Positions 19,963 through 28,492 of a stretch of 64,000 nucleotides of DNA are shown here, piece by piece. The position numbers and the translations under genes are program-made. This DNA comes from Acidobacteriota bacterium. GTDB taxonomy: Bacteria > Acidobacteriota > Terriglobia > Acidiferrales > UBA7541. Position 1 is the first letter of the stretch. Each line of letters opens with the position of its first letter. Location: contig JAKBLM010000015.1 of the NCBI GenBank assembly GCA_021832085.1, positions 17,103-81,102 on the forward strand, in the 5' to 3' direction. The notes beneath the pieces were generated by a model. That model was not told the DNA's origin and made no database searches. It was given only the letters and a program-made list of their open reading frames with translations.

Positions 19963-20422
19963 CGCGCTTTCTGGCCGTTCCCTTTTTGAAATCGCCGCGG
20001 AAAGACACTGGCTGAAGCTGTGCCACTGACAGCGCTCCGGCCAGGGCGTGTGACGCTTCGCCCGGCGGTGGCGCACCTGGTTTAAGTGTCACACAATGTC
20101 AATCGGAATTTCTCGTAATTGGTTTTTAATCAGCGAGTTGAGAATTTCGAAGCGTCACATTTTTAACGTTTTCGTGCGGCGTGAGGACGCTGCTTTTCCG
20201 GAAAGGGGCAGGGTACATCCCACTCGCCTGCCGGCGCCAGCATAGCAGGGTGCGCGACGCTGCGCTGAACGCGTTTCACCATAAACCTGGCAGCCGGGCG
20301 ACCGCGGATCGCTCCGACCGGGAACTGCCCGGCTACTCAGGCAACGTTCATAGGAGCGAGCAGACGGTTCGCCCTTCGCGTCCCGGTTCGAGTCACGCTG
20401 TTCGAGTCCGGCGCGATACGAT
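19963..20422. other. Intergenic region with an AT-rich island, no gene recognised
   Basis: About 460 bp between two convergent genes, more than the usual spacing here. The segment 20085-20180 is distinctly AT-richer than its surroundings and has two similar words, GTGTCACA and GCGTCACA. The rest (20180-20420) is GC-rich with possible short stems. No protein, tRNA or known RNA could be recognised; a small RNA or a decayed insertion is possible. Confidence 0.4.
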
Positions 20423-21445
20423 TTATTCCTTTGTCGCCACAATTGCGGGCGAATGCGACTGAATGTCGAGCGTTTCAATACGAGCAAATCCGGCCGCGGT
20501 GAGCCAGGTACGGTATTCCGAGAGCGTGTACGTGCCCCCGGCGTCAGTATTGACGAGCATATTCAGCGCGAAGAGCAAAGCGAAGAGCGGGCCGGTGCGC
20601 TCCTCGTTGGGGATCATGTCGATGATCGCGAGCCGCCCGCCAGCGTCGAGTGCGCGATGGATGCGGGCAAACAGGTCACGCGCGCTTGCCTCGCCTTCGC
20701 CGTGAACGATGTTGCCGAGAATGACCAGGTCGAAGCGGCGCTCGGGGAATTCGGCCTCGCGCAAGTTGCCAGGCTCGAATTCGTACCGGCTGCCCACGCC
20801 GTCCCGCTCGACGTACTGGCGCGTGGTTTCGAGCACCCTTGCATAATCAAAGGCGGTAACGCGGGCCTCGGAATCGGCTTTGGCGATGGCGATGCTCCAG
20901 ACGCCCGAACCGCAGCCGATGTCGAGCACACGCAAGCCTCGTTTCGCACCCGGGCATAGCAACCGCGCCGCCAGATGCTGCGCCGGCTCGCTATTGGTGA
21001 TGTGGAGGGTACGAACGAGCACAGGGAAAAAGTCTTCCGCCACTTCTTTCTGGCTCGACGAGAGCGTCGGCTTGCCTTCGCGCACCGCATCGGCCAGATG
21101 TCCCCAGGCGTTCCAAAGCCTGTCGGAAGCGAGAAATGTACCCAGGTATTCCGGGTTTCCGCGCACCAGGTAGCGCGCGGCATCCGCCGAAAGTTCGTAA
21201 CGGCCCTCGCGTTTCGTGAGCAACTCGAATCCGGCCAGTGCGTCGAGCAGCATCCGCGTGCCGCGTTCGGAAGCACCGGCCGCCGCGGCGATTTCCGCGG
21301 CCGTGTGCTTGCCGGCGGCGATGGGCGAATAAACGTCAATCTGCAACGATGCCGAAAGTACCCGCTCGGCGGCGAAAGAGAAATGCATCTGCTGCAAACG
21401 CTGCGGCCCCGTCAGAGGCCGTCCCCCACGGCTTGGCTCCGTCAC
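20423..21445 (-). CDS. SAM-dependent methyltransferase, O-methyltransferase (winged-helix dimerisation) type
   Basis: A protein of 340 residues. Residues about 15-110 form a winged-helix dimerisation domain (AAEIAAAAGASERGTRMLLDAL is the helix-turn-helix region). Residues about 165-335 are a class I methyltransferase fold with the SAM-binding motif VLDIGCGSGVWSIAIA, an acidic residue in VTAFDYA, and the later VILGNIVHGEGE and GGRLAIIDMIPNEER. This is the layout of acetylserotonin or hydroxyneurosporene O-methyltransferase-like enzymes; the substrate is unknown. GTG start with AGGAGGG upstream. A second protein of the same layout is encoded at 38646-39665. Confidence 0.87.
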   Translation of the reverse strand: MTEPSRGGRPLTGPQRLQQMHFSFAAERVLSASLQIDVYSPIAAGKHTAAEIAAAAGASERGTRMLLDALAGFELLTKREGRYELSADAARYLVRGNPEYLGTFLASDRLWNAWGHLADAVREGKPTLSSSQKEVAEDFFPVLVRTLHITNSEPAQHLAARLLCPGAKRGLRVLDIGCGSGVWSIAIAKADSEARVTAFDYARVLETTRQYVERDGVGSRYEFEPGNLREAEFPERRFDLVILGNIVHGEGEASARDLFARIHRALDAGGRLAIIDMIPNEERTGPLFALLFALNMLVNTDAGGTYTLSEYRTWLTAAGFARIETLDIQSHSPAIVATKE

Positions 21446-21577
21446 GAAAAACCCTCCTGTGCGATGGTTTGGCTTAATGCGCCTCCCTATTATGCCCTGC
21501 TACGGACTCGGTGGCAAGCCGGCCAAGTTGTTTGGGCCGCGCCTCGCCATCGTGCTAGCATCGCTCGGAACCCGTAG

Positions 21578-21715
21578 CGCAGCTTTCAGGCTGTGTGGCA
21601 ACAGGGAACAGGCCCTTCGCGGCTAAAGCCGCTCGGGGTGGTGGTCAACTTACGGCAGGGCTGAAGCCGTGCCCTCACAAAAGCGTTGCCACGGAGCCTT
21701 TTCAGGCTGTGCCCC
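21578..21715. repeat. Cluster of short palindromic repeats
   Basis: Holds CGGCTAAAGCCG (21620-21631), AGCCT-TTTC-AGGCT (21695-21708), a GGGCTGAAGCC word and AGCTTTCAGGCTGTG. The decamer GGCTAAAGCC recurs exactly at 56720-56729. The cluster fills the space upstream of the acyl-CoA dehydrogenase gene. It looks like a dispersed non-coding repeat, not a gene. Confidence 0.6.
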
Positions 21716-21727
21716 AAAGAAAAGCTT

Positions 21728-22891
21728 ATGGACTTCTCACTCACCGATCAGCAGCAGCTCGTTCGCGACACCGCCCGCCAGTTCATGGAAACGGAACTGC
21801 GGCCAAAACTCCGCCAATACGAAAAGGAAGATCATTTCCCGGCTGAGGAGGTCCGCAAGCTCGGGGAAATGGGATTCTGCGGCATGCTCGTGCCCGAGGA
21901 ATGGGGCGGCGCGGGCACCGACACAATGAGTTACGTCCTGATGCTCGAGGAAGTGGCGCGTGTCGACGCGTCCACCGCCGTCACGCTGAGCGTCACCAAC
22001 TCGGTCGTTGCCGGCCCGCTGCTCAAGCACGGCACCGAGGAGCAGAAAAAACGCTGGCTTACGCGCCTGGCGCGCGGCGAAATGATCGGCGCCTTTTGCC
22101 TGACCGAGCCAGGAGCCGGCTCGGACGCCGGCGCGCTCCAGACGCGCGCCGAACGCCGCGGCGACAACTACGTGCTGAACGGGACGAAAATCTGGGTCAC
22201 CAATGGCGGCCATTCGGGGCTCTACATCGTCTTCGCCAAAACCGATCCTTCGGCGGGCCGCCACGGCGTCACCGCTTTCCTCGTCGAACCGACCGCGCCC
22301 GGCTTTCGCATCCCCCGCTACGAAGATAAAATGGGCCTGCGCATGTCGCATTCGGCCGAACTGGCGCTGGAAGATTGCACCATTCCGGCCGATCAGCGCC
22401 TCGGGAACGAGGGCGAGGGCCTGAAGATCGCGCTGGCCGGGCTCGATTCAGGCCGGATCGGCATCGCGGCGCAATCGGTGGGGGTGGCGCAGGGTGCACT
22501 GGAACTGGCCGCGCGCTATGCCAAGCAGCGCCAGGCTTTCGGCCAGCCCATCGCCCAATTTCAGGCGATTCAGTGGAAACTGGCCGATATGCAGACGGAG
22601 ATCGACGCCGCGCGCATGCTCGTCTGGCAGGCGGCGGCGATGCGCGACCAGGGCATCGGACGGCTGGGCCGCTTTTCCTCGCAAGCCAAGCTCTACGCCA
22701 GCGAAATGGCCAACCGGGTGGTCTATCAGGCGGTGCAGATTCACGGCAGCGTCGGCTATTCGCGCGAAAGCGAAATCGAGCGGTTCTACCGCGACGCTCG
22801 CGTGCTCACCATTTACGAAGGCACGAGCGAAATCCAGCGCCTGGTGATCGCCCGCGAGTTGCTCGGCCAAGGCGGTTCCAAAAGAGGGTAG
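21728..22891 (+). CDS. Acyl-CoA dehydrogenase
   Basis: A protein of 387 residues, the usual length of short-chain acyl-CoA dehydrogenases. These FAD enzymes introduce the alpha-beta double bond in acyl-CoA and pass electrons to ETF. Signatures are GAFCLTEPGAGSDAG (FAD-binding region), GTKIWVTNGG, RQAFGQPIAQFQAIQ, QIHGSVGYSRESEIERFYRD, and the catalytic base in TIYEGTSEIQ (the Glu of YEGT). The ATG at 21728 (MDFSLTDQQ) was chosen; an upstream in-frame ATG at 21686 adds a non-family segment that lies inside the repeat cluster. No ETF or thiolase gene is adjacent. Confidence 0.93.
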   Translation: MDFSLTDQQQLVRDTARQFMETELRPKLRQYEKEDHFPAEEVRKLGEMGFCGMLVPEEWGGAGTDTMSYVLMLEEVARVDASTAVTLSVTNSVVAGPLLKHGTEEQKKRWLTRLARGEMIGAFCLTEPGAGSDAGALQTRAERRGDNYVLNGTKIWVTNGGHSGLYIVFAKTDPSAGRHGVTAFLVEPTAPGFRIPRYEDKMGLRMSHSAELALEDCTIPADQRLGNEGEGLKIALAGLDSGRIGIAAQSVGVAQGALELAARYAKQRQAFGQPIAQFQAIQWKLADMQTEIDAARMLVWQAAAMRDQGIGRLGRFSSQAKLYASEMANRVVYQAVQIHGSVGYSRESEIERFYRDARVLTIYEGTSEIQRLVIARELLGQGGSKRG

Positions 22892-22956
22892 GGGCCGGTT
22901 TCAAACCGGCCCAATGCCATACGCGGGCACATGGCGGGGCGGATTTCAAGCCCCCG
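22892..22956. repeat. Perfect palindrome and related repeat after the acyl-CoA dehydrogenase gene
   Basis: GGGCCGGTTT (22892-22901) and AAACCGGCCC (22903-22912) form 10-bp arms around one base. A related but imperfect word, GGGCGGATTTCAAGCCCCCG, follows at about 22936-22955. The palindrome starts at the stop codon and could double as a transcription end for either strand. The GTTTCAAAC core resembles the repeat at 60308-60319. Confidence 0.6.
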
Positions 22957-22996
22957 GTTTTGTGAACAAACACGGCCACAAGGAAAGGGAAGCAGC

Positions 22997-24283
22997 GTGG
23001 GGCGCAAAAAGAGAGTCTTGAGCGGGATGCGGCCGACCGGGCCGCTGCATCTGGGGCACTATTTCGGCGCACTGTCGAATTGGGTGCGCATGCAGGACGA
23101 ATACGACTGTTTTTACTTCGTCGCCGATTGGCACGCGCTCACCACGCACTACGCCGAGGACACGCGGCTGGTGCCGCAGAACACGCTGGCCATCGCCCTC
23201 GACTGGCTTTCCACCGGCATCGATCCGGAAAAGAGCACGCTCTTCGTGCAGTCGATGGTGCCTGCGCATGCCGAACTACATCTGCTGCTCTCGATGATCA
23301 CCCCGCTCGAATGGCTCGAGCGCGTGCCCACTTACAAGGAGCAGATCGCCCAGCTTCGCGACAAGGACCTGGGCACCTACGGATTTCTCGGCTACCCGCT
23401 GCTGCAAACCGCCGACATCGTCATGTACGACGCGGATTTCGTTCCCGTGGGCGAGGACCAGGTGCCGCACGTCGAGCTGTCGCGGGAAATCGTGCGGCGG
23501 TTCAATGTTCTCTTTGGCCTGGACGTGGACGAGGAGAACCTCGTGGCCCCTGCGAATCTGGACGTCGCAACTGCCCTGGTCACGCAGGCAAAGCTCCTCG
23601 AAACCCCCTCCGCTGGCGCCTGGGAGAACGCGCCGGACCGAACCGGGCAAATAATCTGGGGCCTGCGCCGATTGGCGGCAAGTGAGGGGATAGACAATTT
23701 CCTCCGACGCAACGAGGCCGTGAAGTCTTTCGTTCGCTCCCGACCGCCGCTTATCGAGCCCGGCGCCATGCTCACGGAAACGCCGCGGTTTCCCGGGACC
23801 GATGGGCGCCGCATGGCGAAAAGCTACGGGAACGCGATCTGGCTGCGCGACGAACCCGACGAGATTCGCAAGAAAGTGCTCGGCATGATGACCGACCCGC
23901 AGCGCGTTCGCCGCACCGATCCAGGCAGGCCGGAAATCTGCCCGGTCTTCGCTTATCACAAGCTGTTTTCGCCGCCCGAAACGATCGCGTGGGCCGAAAA
24001 CGGCTGCCGCAGCGCCGGCATCGGCTGCGTCGAATGCAAGCGCGCGATGGCGGAAAACCTGGTGCGCTGGATCGAGCCGATCCAGGAGCGGCGGAAGCAA
24101 TTCGAAGCCGATCCCGATCGCGTCCGGCAGATCCTCGCCGACGGTTCGAAGCGCGCGCAGCGCGTCGCTCGCCGGACGATGAAGCGCGTGCGCGAGGCGA
24201 TTTTCGGCCCTACCGGGCGCAAGGCCCGGCAGCAGCCGGCGCCCGAGAATCCCTCCGAACCGCTTTGGAGCGAAAGTGACTGA
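22997..24283 (+). CDS. trpS: Tryptophanyl-tRNA synthetase
   Basis: A protein of 428 residues. It charges tRNA-Trp. The class I motifs are PTGPLHLGHYFGAL (HIGH motif) and RRMAKSYGN (KMSKS variant). Also visible are EDQVPHVELSREIVRRFN and YPLLQTADIVMYDADFVPVG, typical of TrpRS. It is longer than the shortest bacterial TrpRS. GTG 22997 was chosen because it has an AGGAAAGGGA site and because sequence upstream in the same frame falls in the repeat region. Its end overlaps scpA by 8 bp, starting a five-gene run. Confidence 0.94.
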   Translation: MGRKKRVLSGMRPTGPLHLGHYFGALSNWVRMQDEYDCFYFVADWHALTTHYAEDTRLVPQNTLAIALDWLSTGIDPEKSTLFVQSMVPAHAELHLLLSMITPLEWLERVPTYKEQIAQLRDKDLGTYGFLGYPLLQTADIVMYDADFVPVGEDQVPHVELSREIVRRFNVLFGLDVDEENLVAPANLDVATALVTQAKLLETPSAGAWENAPDRTGQIIWGLRRLAASEGIDNFLRRNEAVKSFVRSRPPLIEPGAMLTETPRFPGTDGRRMAKSYGNAIWLRDEPDEIRKKVLGMMTDPQRVRRTDPGRPEICPVFAYHKLFSPPETIAWAENGCRSAGIGCVECKRAMAENLVRWIEPIQERRKQFEADPDRVRQILADGSKRAQRVARRTMKRVREAIFGPTGRKARQQPAPENPSEPLWSESD

Positions 24284-25283
24284 ACCACCCCGGCCCGACA
24301 CGCCGGGAGGTCCGGCAGAGCCGGTATCACCTGAGCCGTCCCAAAATGAGGGCAGGGAAGACTCGACTCAGCCGGGGCTCCCTGAGCCGCCCCGGAGTGA
24401 GGCTCAGGCCGACCCACCAAAGCCGGCTTCTTCCGAGCCGGGGCAGGAAGATAGCCGGAGTGGCCCGGCACAGCCGGTTGCACCTGACGAGCTTTCTCCT
24501 GCGCTCCCATATCAAGTTCAACTGGAACGCTACGAAGGGCCGCTCGACCTGCTGCTCGACCTGATCCGCAAGCAGCAGATCGACATCCACGACATTCCGA
24601 TCGCGAAAATCACCGGCCAATATCTGGAATACCTGCACCACATGGAGCGGCTCGATATCGACATCTCGGCCGATTTCCTCTACATGGCCGCCACGCTGAT
24701 CTACATCAAGTCGAAAATGCTGCTCCCTGCCGAGCCCGTGCTGCCGGGCGAGGAGCCGCCGGAGGACCCGCGCGAGCAGCTCGTCCACCAACTGCTCGAA
24801 CACGAGAAATTCAAGAGCGCGGCGCAGATGCTCCACGAACGCCAGCAGATCGAGGACCACGTCTGGTCGAAGCCCGACCGCTCGCTCTACGAAGGCGCCG
24901 AAACCGAGGGCGAGCTGGTTGTCTCGCTGATCGACCTAGTGAAGGTGTTCCAGGGCGTGCTCGAGCGGCGCCGCGAGCGCAAGGACATCGAGTTGGAGCG
25001 CGACGAATTCACCGTCGCGGTGATGATCGCGCGGCTGCGCGACCGGCTGAAACAGAACGATTCGCTGCGCCTGGTCGAGTTCTTCGAAAAATGCCCCACG
25101 CGCCGGGCGATGATTTCGGCCTTCCTCGCGGTGCTCGAGCTGACGCGGCTGGGTGCCGTGCTGGTTGTGCAAAACGAAATGTTCGGCGAAATCCTGCTGC
25201 GCAAGCATAAGATGTTTGACATAGTGTTCTCAGGCGAGCCCGGCCAGGGCGCCTTTGGGAATCTGGATCAGGATTACAACTGA
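24276..25283 (+). CDS. scpA: Segregation and condensation protein A
   Basis: A protein of 335 residues, the kleisin subunit of the Smc-ScpAB complex that organises and separates chromosomes. Family sequence begins near residue 70 (YQVQLERYEGPLDLLLDLIRKQQIDI) and continues with ISADFLYMAATLIYIKSKMLLP and a C-terminal winged helix (VAVLELTRLGAVLVVQNEMFGEI). The first 70 residues are a low-complexity Pro/Glu/Ser extension not usual in ScpA. The GTG start overlaps trpS; scpB begins 2 nt after the stop. Confidence 0.94.
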   Translation: MTEPPRPDTPGGPAEPVSPEPSQNEGREDSTQPGLPEPPRSEAQADPPKPASSEPGQEDSRSGPAQPVAPDELSPALPYQVQLERYEGPLDLLLDLIRKQQIDIHDIPIAKITGQYLEYLHHMERLDIDISADFLYMAATLIYIKSKMLLPAEPVLPGEEPPEDPREQLVHQLLEHEKFKSAAQMLHERQQIEDHVWSKPDRSLYEGAETEGELVVSLIDLVKVFQGVLERRRERKDIELERDEFTVAVMIARLRDRLKQNDSLRLVEFFEKCPTRRAMISAFLAVLELTRLGAVLVVQNEMFGEILLRKHKMFDIVFSGEPGQGAFGNLDQDYN

Positions 25284-25285
25284 GC

Positions 25286-26221
25286 ATGAACCCTGCCGAA
25301 CTGAAAGGTTCACTCGAAGCGATCATCTACGCCGCCGACGAGCCGGCGACGCTCGATCAGCTCGCCAAGGCCACCGAAACCGACAAGGACGAACTACGCA
25401 AGGTGCTCGACGAGATGATCGCCGCCTGCGCCGCGGACGAGCGCGGCATCGAAATTCGCCGCGTGGCGCGTGGCTACAAATTCTCCACCAAGCCGCAATA
25501 TCACGAGGTGGTGCGCACATTCATCAAGAACCTCCGGCCGTCGGTCCGGCTCAGCATGCCGGCGCTCGAGACGCTCGCCGTGATCGCCTACAAGCAGCCA
25601 ATCACGCTGCCCGAGATTCAGGAAATTCGCGGCGTGAATTCCTCGGGCGTGATCCAGACGCTGCTCGAAAAACGGCTGGTCACGACCGCCGGCCGCAAGG
25701 CGGTGATCGGCCGTCCGATTCTTTACCGCACCACCAAGGAGTTCCTCGTCCGCTTCGGCCTGAACGACGTCGATGAATTGCCTAGCCTCAAGGAATTCGA
25801 GCAACTGGCGCGCGAGGCCCTCGGCCCGGAAGCGGGCATTGAAATTGTGCCGGAATCGGAAGCCGGCGAAAGGGTTGCGACGGAGAGCGCTGCCGAAGCG
25901 GGTTCGGCACCCGAAAGCACGGAGGAAAGCGCCGAAACGGAAAGCGAAGCGCCGGCCGAGGCCGAGGTCGCAGAATCAGGCGCTGCCCCGGCCGAAGAAG
26001 AGACTGCGGGCACCGAACTTGCCGCAGACGCTGGCGTTTCCACCGAAAACGAAACTATTGCGAGCGAGCCCGCCGGCGAAACCGAGGAAGAAACCGCCGC
26101 CGGAATCCCGGCCGAATCCGCCGCGGCTTCCCGGTTCGAAGAGCCGGAACAGATCGAGTCGGTTGGCGCCGATTCGACAGCGGAAGAGGAAACGAACGGA
26201 GAACGGAGTTCCACGCCATGA
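25286..26221 (+). CDS. scpB: Segregation and condensation protein B with long acidic tail
   Basis: A protein of 311 residues. Residues about 1-185 are ScpB, two winged helices, with LKGSLEAIIYAADEPATLDQLA, RPSVRLSMPALETLAVIAYKQPIT and EIRGVNSSGVIQTLLEKRLV. It partners ScpA in the Smc complex. Residues about 190-311 are an extremely Glu/Ala-rich low-complexity tail with repeats such as ESAAEAGSAPES, absent from compact ScpB proteins. The start is the ATG 2 nt after scpA. Confidence 0.93.
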   Translation: MNPAELKGSLEAIIYAADEPATLDQLAKATETDKDELRKVLDEMIAACAADERGIEIRRVARGYKFSTKPQYHEVVRTFIKNLRPSVRLSMPALETLAVIAYKQPITLPEIQEIRGVNSSGVIQTLLEKRLVTTAGRKAVIGRPILYRTTKEFLVRFGLNDVDELPSLKEFEQLAREALGPEAGIEIVPESEAGERVATESAAEAGSAPESTEESAETESEAPAEAEVAESGAAPAEEETAGTELAADAGVSTENETIASEPAGETEEETAAGIPAESAAASRFEEPEQIESVGADSTAEEETNGERSSTP

Positions 26222-26258
26222 CCGCTTTTCCGGCAAGCCGGCCGTGGCCACAGCCCCG

Positions 26259-27200
26259 ATGAACGAACGGCTCCAGAAACTGATTGCCCGTGCCGGCATC
26301 GCTTCCCGGCGCCGCGCCGAAGACCTGATCGTTTCCGGCCAAGTAGAAGTGAACGGAAAAGTGGTCACCGAACTGGGCGCCAAGGCCGATCCCGAGCATG
26401 ACGTGATTCGCGTGGCCGGCCGCCGCCTGCGCTTTCCCGAACGGCCCGTTTTCCTGGCGCTGAACAAGCCCGACGCCTGCGTTTCCGCTCTCACCGATCC
26501 GGAGGGCCGACCCACGCTGCGCGAGTTTCTTCACGGCGTTTCCGGGCGCGTCTATCCGGTCGGCGGACTGGAATACCACTCCACCGGGCTCGTTCTGCTG
26601 ACGAGCGACGGCGCGTTTGCCGAGCGGCTGTTTCGCGCGCTGGGCCGCGGCCTGCCGCAAACCTACCAGGTGAAAGTAAAAAATCCGCTCTCGCGCGAAC
26701 AGATGGAAACGATTGCGCGGCGGATTGGGCCAATTCGGATCTCGCGCTCGGGCCCCAATCCATGGTATGAAGCCCGGCTGGCCGGCGAAAGCAAGGAAAG
26801 GCTGCGCAAGCTGCTGCTCGAATTGGGGCATCCGGTGGAGAAACTCAAACGGGTGGCGATCGGACGCATCGAGCTGGGCGATCTCGAGCCCGGTCGCTGG
26901 CGCAACCTCAGCGAAACGGATTTGCGCGGCCTCGACCAAGACTTGAAGCGGCCGTTCCGGGCAACTCGCCGTCCTGAAGCCCGCGCTGTCGCAGGGGCCC
27001 CGGAAACCGTGAGTTACCCCGCCCCGGCCCGTCCCGGCCGACGCCGGCCGCCTCGGCCCTTGGGCCCGGGCCGACGGAAACGGCCATCCGCAAAGCCGAT
27101 GGGGCGGCGCGAAAATCGAGCGGGAGCAACGGGTGCCGGGAAGCATCCGCCTGACAAACGCAGGGGCAGGAAATTCCACAGGAAGGGGAAGTCGGCATGA
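26259..27200 (+). CDS. RluB/RsuA-family pseudouridine synthase-like protein, catalytic Asp replaced
   Basis: A protein of 313 residues. An N-terminal S4 RNA-binding domain (RLQKLIARAGIASRRRAEDL) is followed by the RsuA/RluB core. In this family the catalytic motif is GRLD. Here residues 102-108 read GGLEYHS, so the Arg is Gly and the catalytic Asp is Glu (E105). The later LVLLTSDGAFAERL and QVKVKNPLS segments fit the family. The C-terminal 75 residues are a basic Arg/Pro/Gly tail. The fold assignment is firm; catalytic activity is uncertain. ATG 26259 was chosen, with GTG 26244 an alternative; the open frame further upstream inside scpB is a shadow. It overlaps hisC by 4 bp. Confidence 0.85.
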   Translation: MNERLQKLIARAGIASRRRAEDLIVSGQVEVNGKVVTELGAKADPEHDVIRVAGRRLRFPERPVFLALNKPDACVSALTDPEGRPTLREFLHGVSGRVYPVGGLEYHSTGLVLLTSDGAFAERLFRALGRGLPQTYQVKVKNPLSREQMETIARRIGPIRISRSGPNPWYEARLAGESKERLRKLLLELGHPVEKLKRVAIGRIELGDLEPGRWRNLSETDLRGLDQDLKRPFRATRRPEARAVAGAPETVSYPAPARPGRRRPPRPLGPGRRKRPSAKPMGRRENRAGATGAGKHPPDKRRGRKFHRKGKSA

Positions 27201-28315
27201 GCAAACCGCCCAGTGTGCCGGAATACATGCGGCAGATCCAGCCCTACGTTGCAGGCAAGCCGATCGAGGAAGTGGAACGCGAACTCGGAATTCGGGCCAT
27301 CAAGCTCGCTTCGAACGAAAACCCGCTCGGCCCATCGCCGCTCGCCGTCGAGGCGCTACGGCGCGACGCCATCGGCGTTCACCGCTATCCGGACGGCTCG
27401 GCTTACTATCTGCGCGAACGCCTGGCCAAGGAACTGGGAGTGCCGCCGGACCACCTGGTTTTCGGCGCCGGCTCGAGCGAACTGATTCTGCTCGCCAGCC
27501 ACGGCCATCTGCAGCACGGCGACGAAGGACTCACCTCGGAAGCCAGCTTCCCGGTTTACGACGCGGCGATTCTTTCCACCGGGGCGCGCCTGGTCCGCGT
27601 CCCGCTGGCCGATCAGGCGATCGATCTCGACGGCATCGCCGCCGCCGTCACCCGCCACACCCGAGTCATCTATCTCGCCAACCCGAATAACCCTACCGGC
27701 ACATGGTTTCCCGCCTCGACCTTCGAATCCTTTCTCAACCGCATCCCCGACGAGATCCTCGTTGTGCTCGACGAGGCCTATTACGAGTACGCCGATCGGC
27801 CCGGCTATTCCCGCTCGATCGAGCTGGTGCGCGAGGGCCGGAACTTGCTGGCGCTGCGGACGTTCTCGAAGATTTACGGTCTCGCCGGCCTCCGGATCGG
27901 CTACGGCATCGCCCGGCCCGAGATCGTCACCGCGCTCGACCGGGTGCGGCACCCCTTCAACACCTCGGGCATCGCGCAGTCTGCCGCGCTTGCCGCCCTC
28001 GACGACCACGAACACGTCCGCCGCTCGATCGAGATGAACCGTGCCGGCCTCGATCAGCTCGCCGCCGGTTTCACAGAACTTGGCGTTTCCTTCGTGCCCT
28101 CGGTGGCCAATTTCATTCTCGCGGATGTCGGCAACGGCGCCGCCGTTTCCGACGCCCTGCTCCACCTGGGTATCGTCGTCCGGCCCATGGCGTGGATGGG
28201 CATTCCCCAGTCGATCCGCGTCACCGTCGGCACCGCCGAGGAAAACCGCAAACTGCTCGCGGCGCTGGCCCAGGCGCTCGGCTCGTTGCGAGGGAAGCGT
28301 GTTTCCCATTCTTGA
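27197..28315 (+). CDS. hisC: Histidinol-phosphate aminotransferase
   Basis: A protein of 372 residues. It is a class I/II PLP aminotransferase that converts imidazole-acetol phosphate to histidinol phosphate; some members also serve aromatic amino acids. Visible signs are IKLASNENPLGPSP, YLANPNNPTGTW, VVLDEAYYEYA and the PLP lysine in LRTFSKIYGLAGLRIGYG. No other his genes are here; instead it follows scpAB and the pseudouridine-synthase-like gene through an ATGA overlap. Confidence 0.92.
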   Translation: MSKPPSVPEYMRQIQPYVAGKPIEEVERELGIRAIKLASNENPLGPSPLAVEALRRDAIGVHRYPDGSAYYLRERLAKELGVPPDHLVFGAGSSELILLASHGHLQHGDEGLTSEASFPVYDAAILSTGARLVRVPLADQAIDLDGIAAAVTRHTRVIYLANPNNPTGTWFPASTFESFLNRIPDEILVVLDEAYYEYADRPGYSRSIELVREGRNLLALRTFSKIYGLAGLRIGYGIARPEIVTALDRVRHPFNTSGIAQSAALAALDDHEHVRRSIEMNRAGLDQLAAGFTELGVSFVPSVANFILADVGNGAAVSDALLHLGIVVRPMAWMGIPQSIRVTVGTAEENRKLLAALAQALGSLRGKRVSHS

Positions 28316-28492
28316 GCCGGCCTCAGGCATGGCTTGCCGGGCAAACGCTTTTTCCCGCCAGGGCGGGGCTGCACGAGCGGCCCAAAATAGTTTCCGTTTC
28401 CCGTTGTCGCAGCGTCCGCCGCTCGGGTTTTATTTGCCGGATGCCGCGCAGAATTGTTTAATCCCTTTTTACTTCTTCAGGAGGCAAGAGCT

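Noticed and set aside
20390..20430. Two GTTCGAGTC words that look like tRNA T-loops
   Set aside because: The flanking bases do not form a 5-bp T-stem in either case, and no acceptor stem, D-arm or anticodon arm can be built around them.
25773..26258. Basic Arg/Lys-rich extension of the RluB-like protein lying inside scpB
   Set aside because: It is a shadow of the Glu/Ala-rich scpB tail in another frame. No ribosome site or family sequence supports it.
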